From Acidocella sp. 35-58-6 (GTDB lineage Bacteria; Pseudomonadota; Alphaproteobacteria; Acetobacterales; Acetobacteraceae), in the NCBI GenBank assembly GCA_002281005.1, contig NCFD01000084.1, forward strand, positions 1-6,059: 6,059 nt of DNA, given 5' to 3'. Shown piece by piece: positions 6,034 through 6,059 of the stretch. The translations under genes were made by a program, and so were the position numbers. Numbering within the stretch: the stretch's first letter is position 1; the number at the start of each line of letters is the position of its first letter. The notes under the pieces are model-generated. The model was not told the DNA's origin. It ran no database searches and was given only the letters and a program-made list of their open reading frames with translations.

Positions 6034-6059
6034 TCGCTATCACCCGCCTCTCATTTAGG

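Noticed and set aside
6034..6059. Possible end of an upstream - strand gene such as yggT
   Set aside because: Only 26 bases remain, with stops in two frames; nothing in them can identify a gene.

Overview
The window is a compact, GC-rich (roughly 60% by eye) bacterial chromosomal segment with five genes on the + strand and one convergent gene on the - strand. The proteins look alphaproteobacterial. The heme A synthase-like proteins have the long TM1-TM2 loop of the alphaproteobacterial/mitochondrial COX15 type, the exopolyphosphatase has the alphaproteobacterial style of C-terminal domain, and tldD sits beside a cytochrome-oxidase assembly function. An acidophilic or acetic-acid-bacterium-like member of the Acetobacteraceae would fit, but that is an inference and not proven here.

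Layout: (1) 1-547, the C-terminal half of a COX15/CtaA heme A synthase family membrane protein, cut by the left edge. (2) 547-1608, a complete second COX15/CtaA paralog, joined to the first by a TGATG stop/start overlap. (3) 1613-3049, tldD, whose GGAG ribosome site lies in the end of the preceding gene. (4) 3104-4618, a Ppx/GppA exopolyphosphatase. (5) 4698-5705, a zinc-free NADPH-dependent MDR oxidoreductase with a strong GGAGG site and its own 79-base leader. (6) 5698-6033 on the - strand, a small DUF167/YggU protein whose 3' end overlaps gene 5 by 8 bases. No RNA gene, insertion sequence, CRISPR array or integrase was found. There is no gene-free stretch over 300 bases; the largest gaps are 54 and 79 bases.

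How the genes relate: genes 1-3 are almost certainly co-transcribed, and ppx may be read through from them. The COX15 pair would act on heme O to heme A conversion for an aa3-type oxidase. TldD is a zinc peptidase normally paired with TldE/PmbA, which is not in this window. Ppx and the MDR reductase are housekeeping or stress metabolism genes with no evident link to heme.

The most interesting signal is in the COX15 pair. The second paralog lacks the catalytic Glu and the first heme-ligand His of the EXXHR motif (it reads MFLDR), while keeping the other three conserved histidines. The first paralog has a divergent second-half loop. A translationally coupled pair with different defects could be a specialised hetero-oligomer or a decaying duplicate. 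Other notable points are a terminator-like hairpin for gene 5 buried antisense in the DUF167 coding sequence, a palindrome-rich leader before gene 5, and a strong preference for the GAT-TTA codon pair for Asp-Leu.
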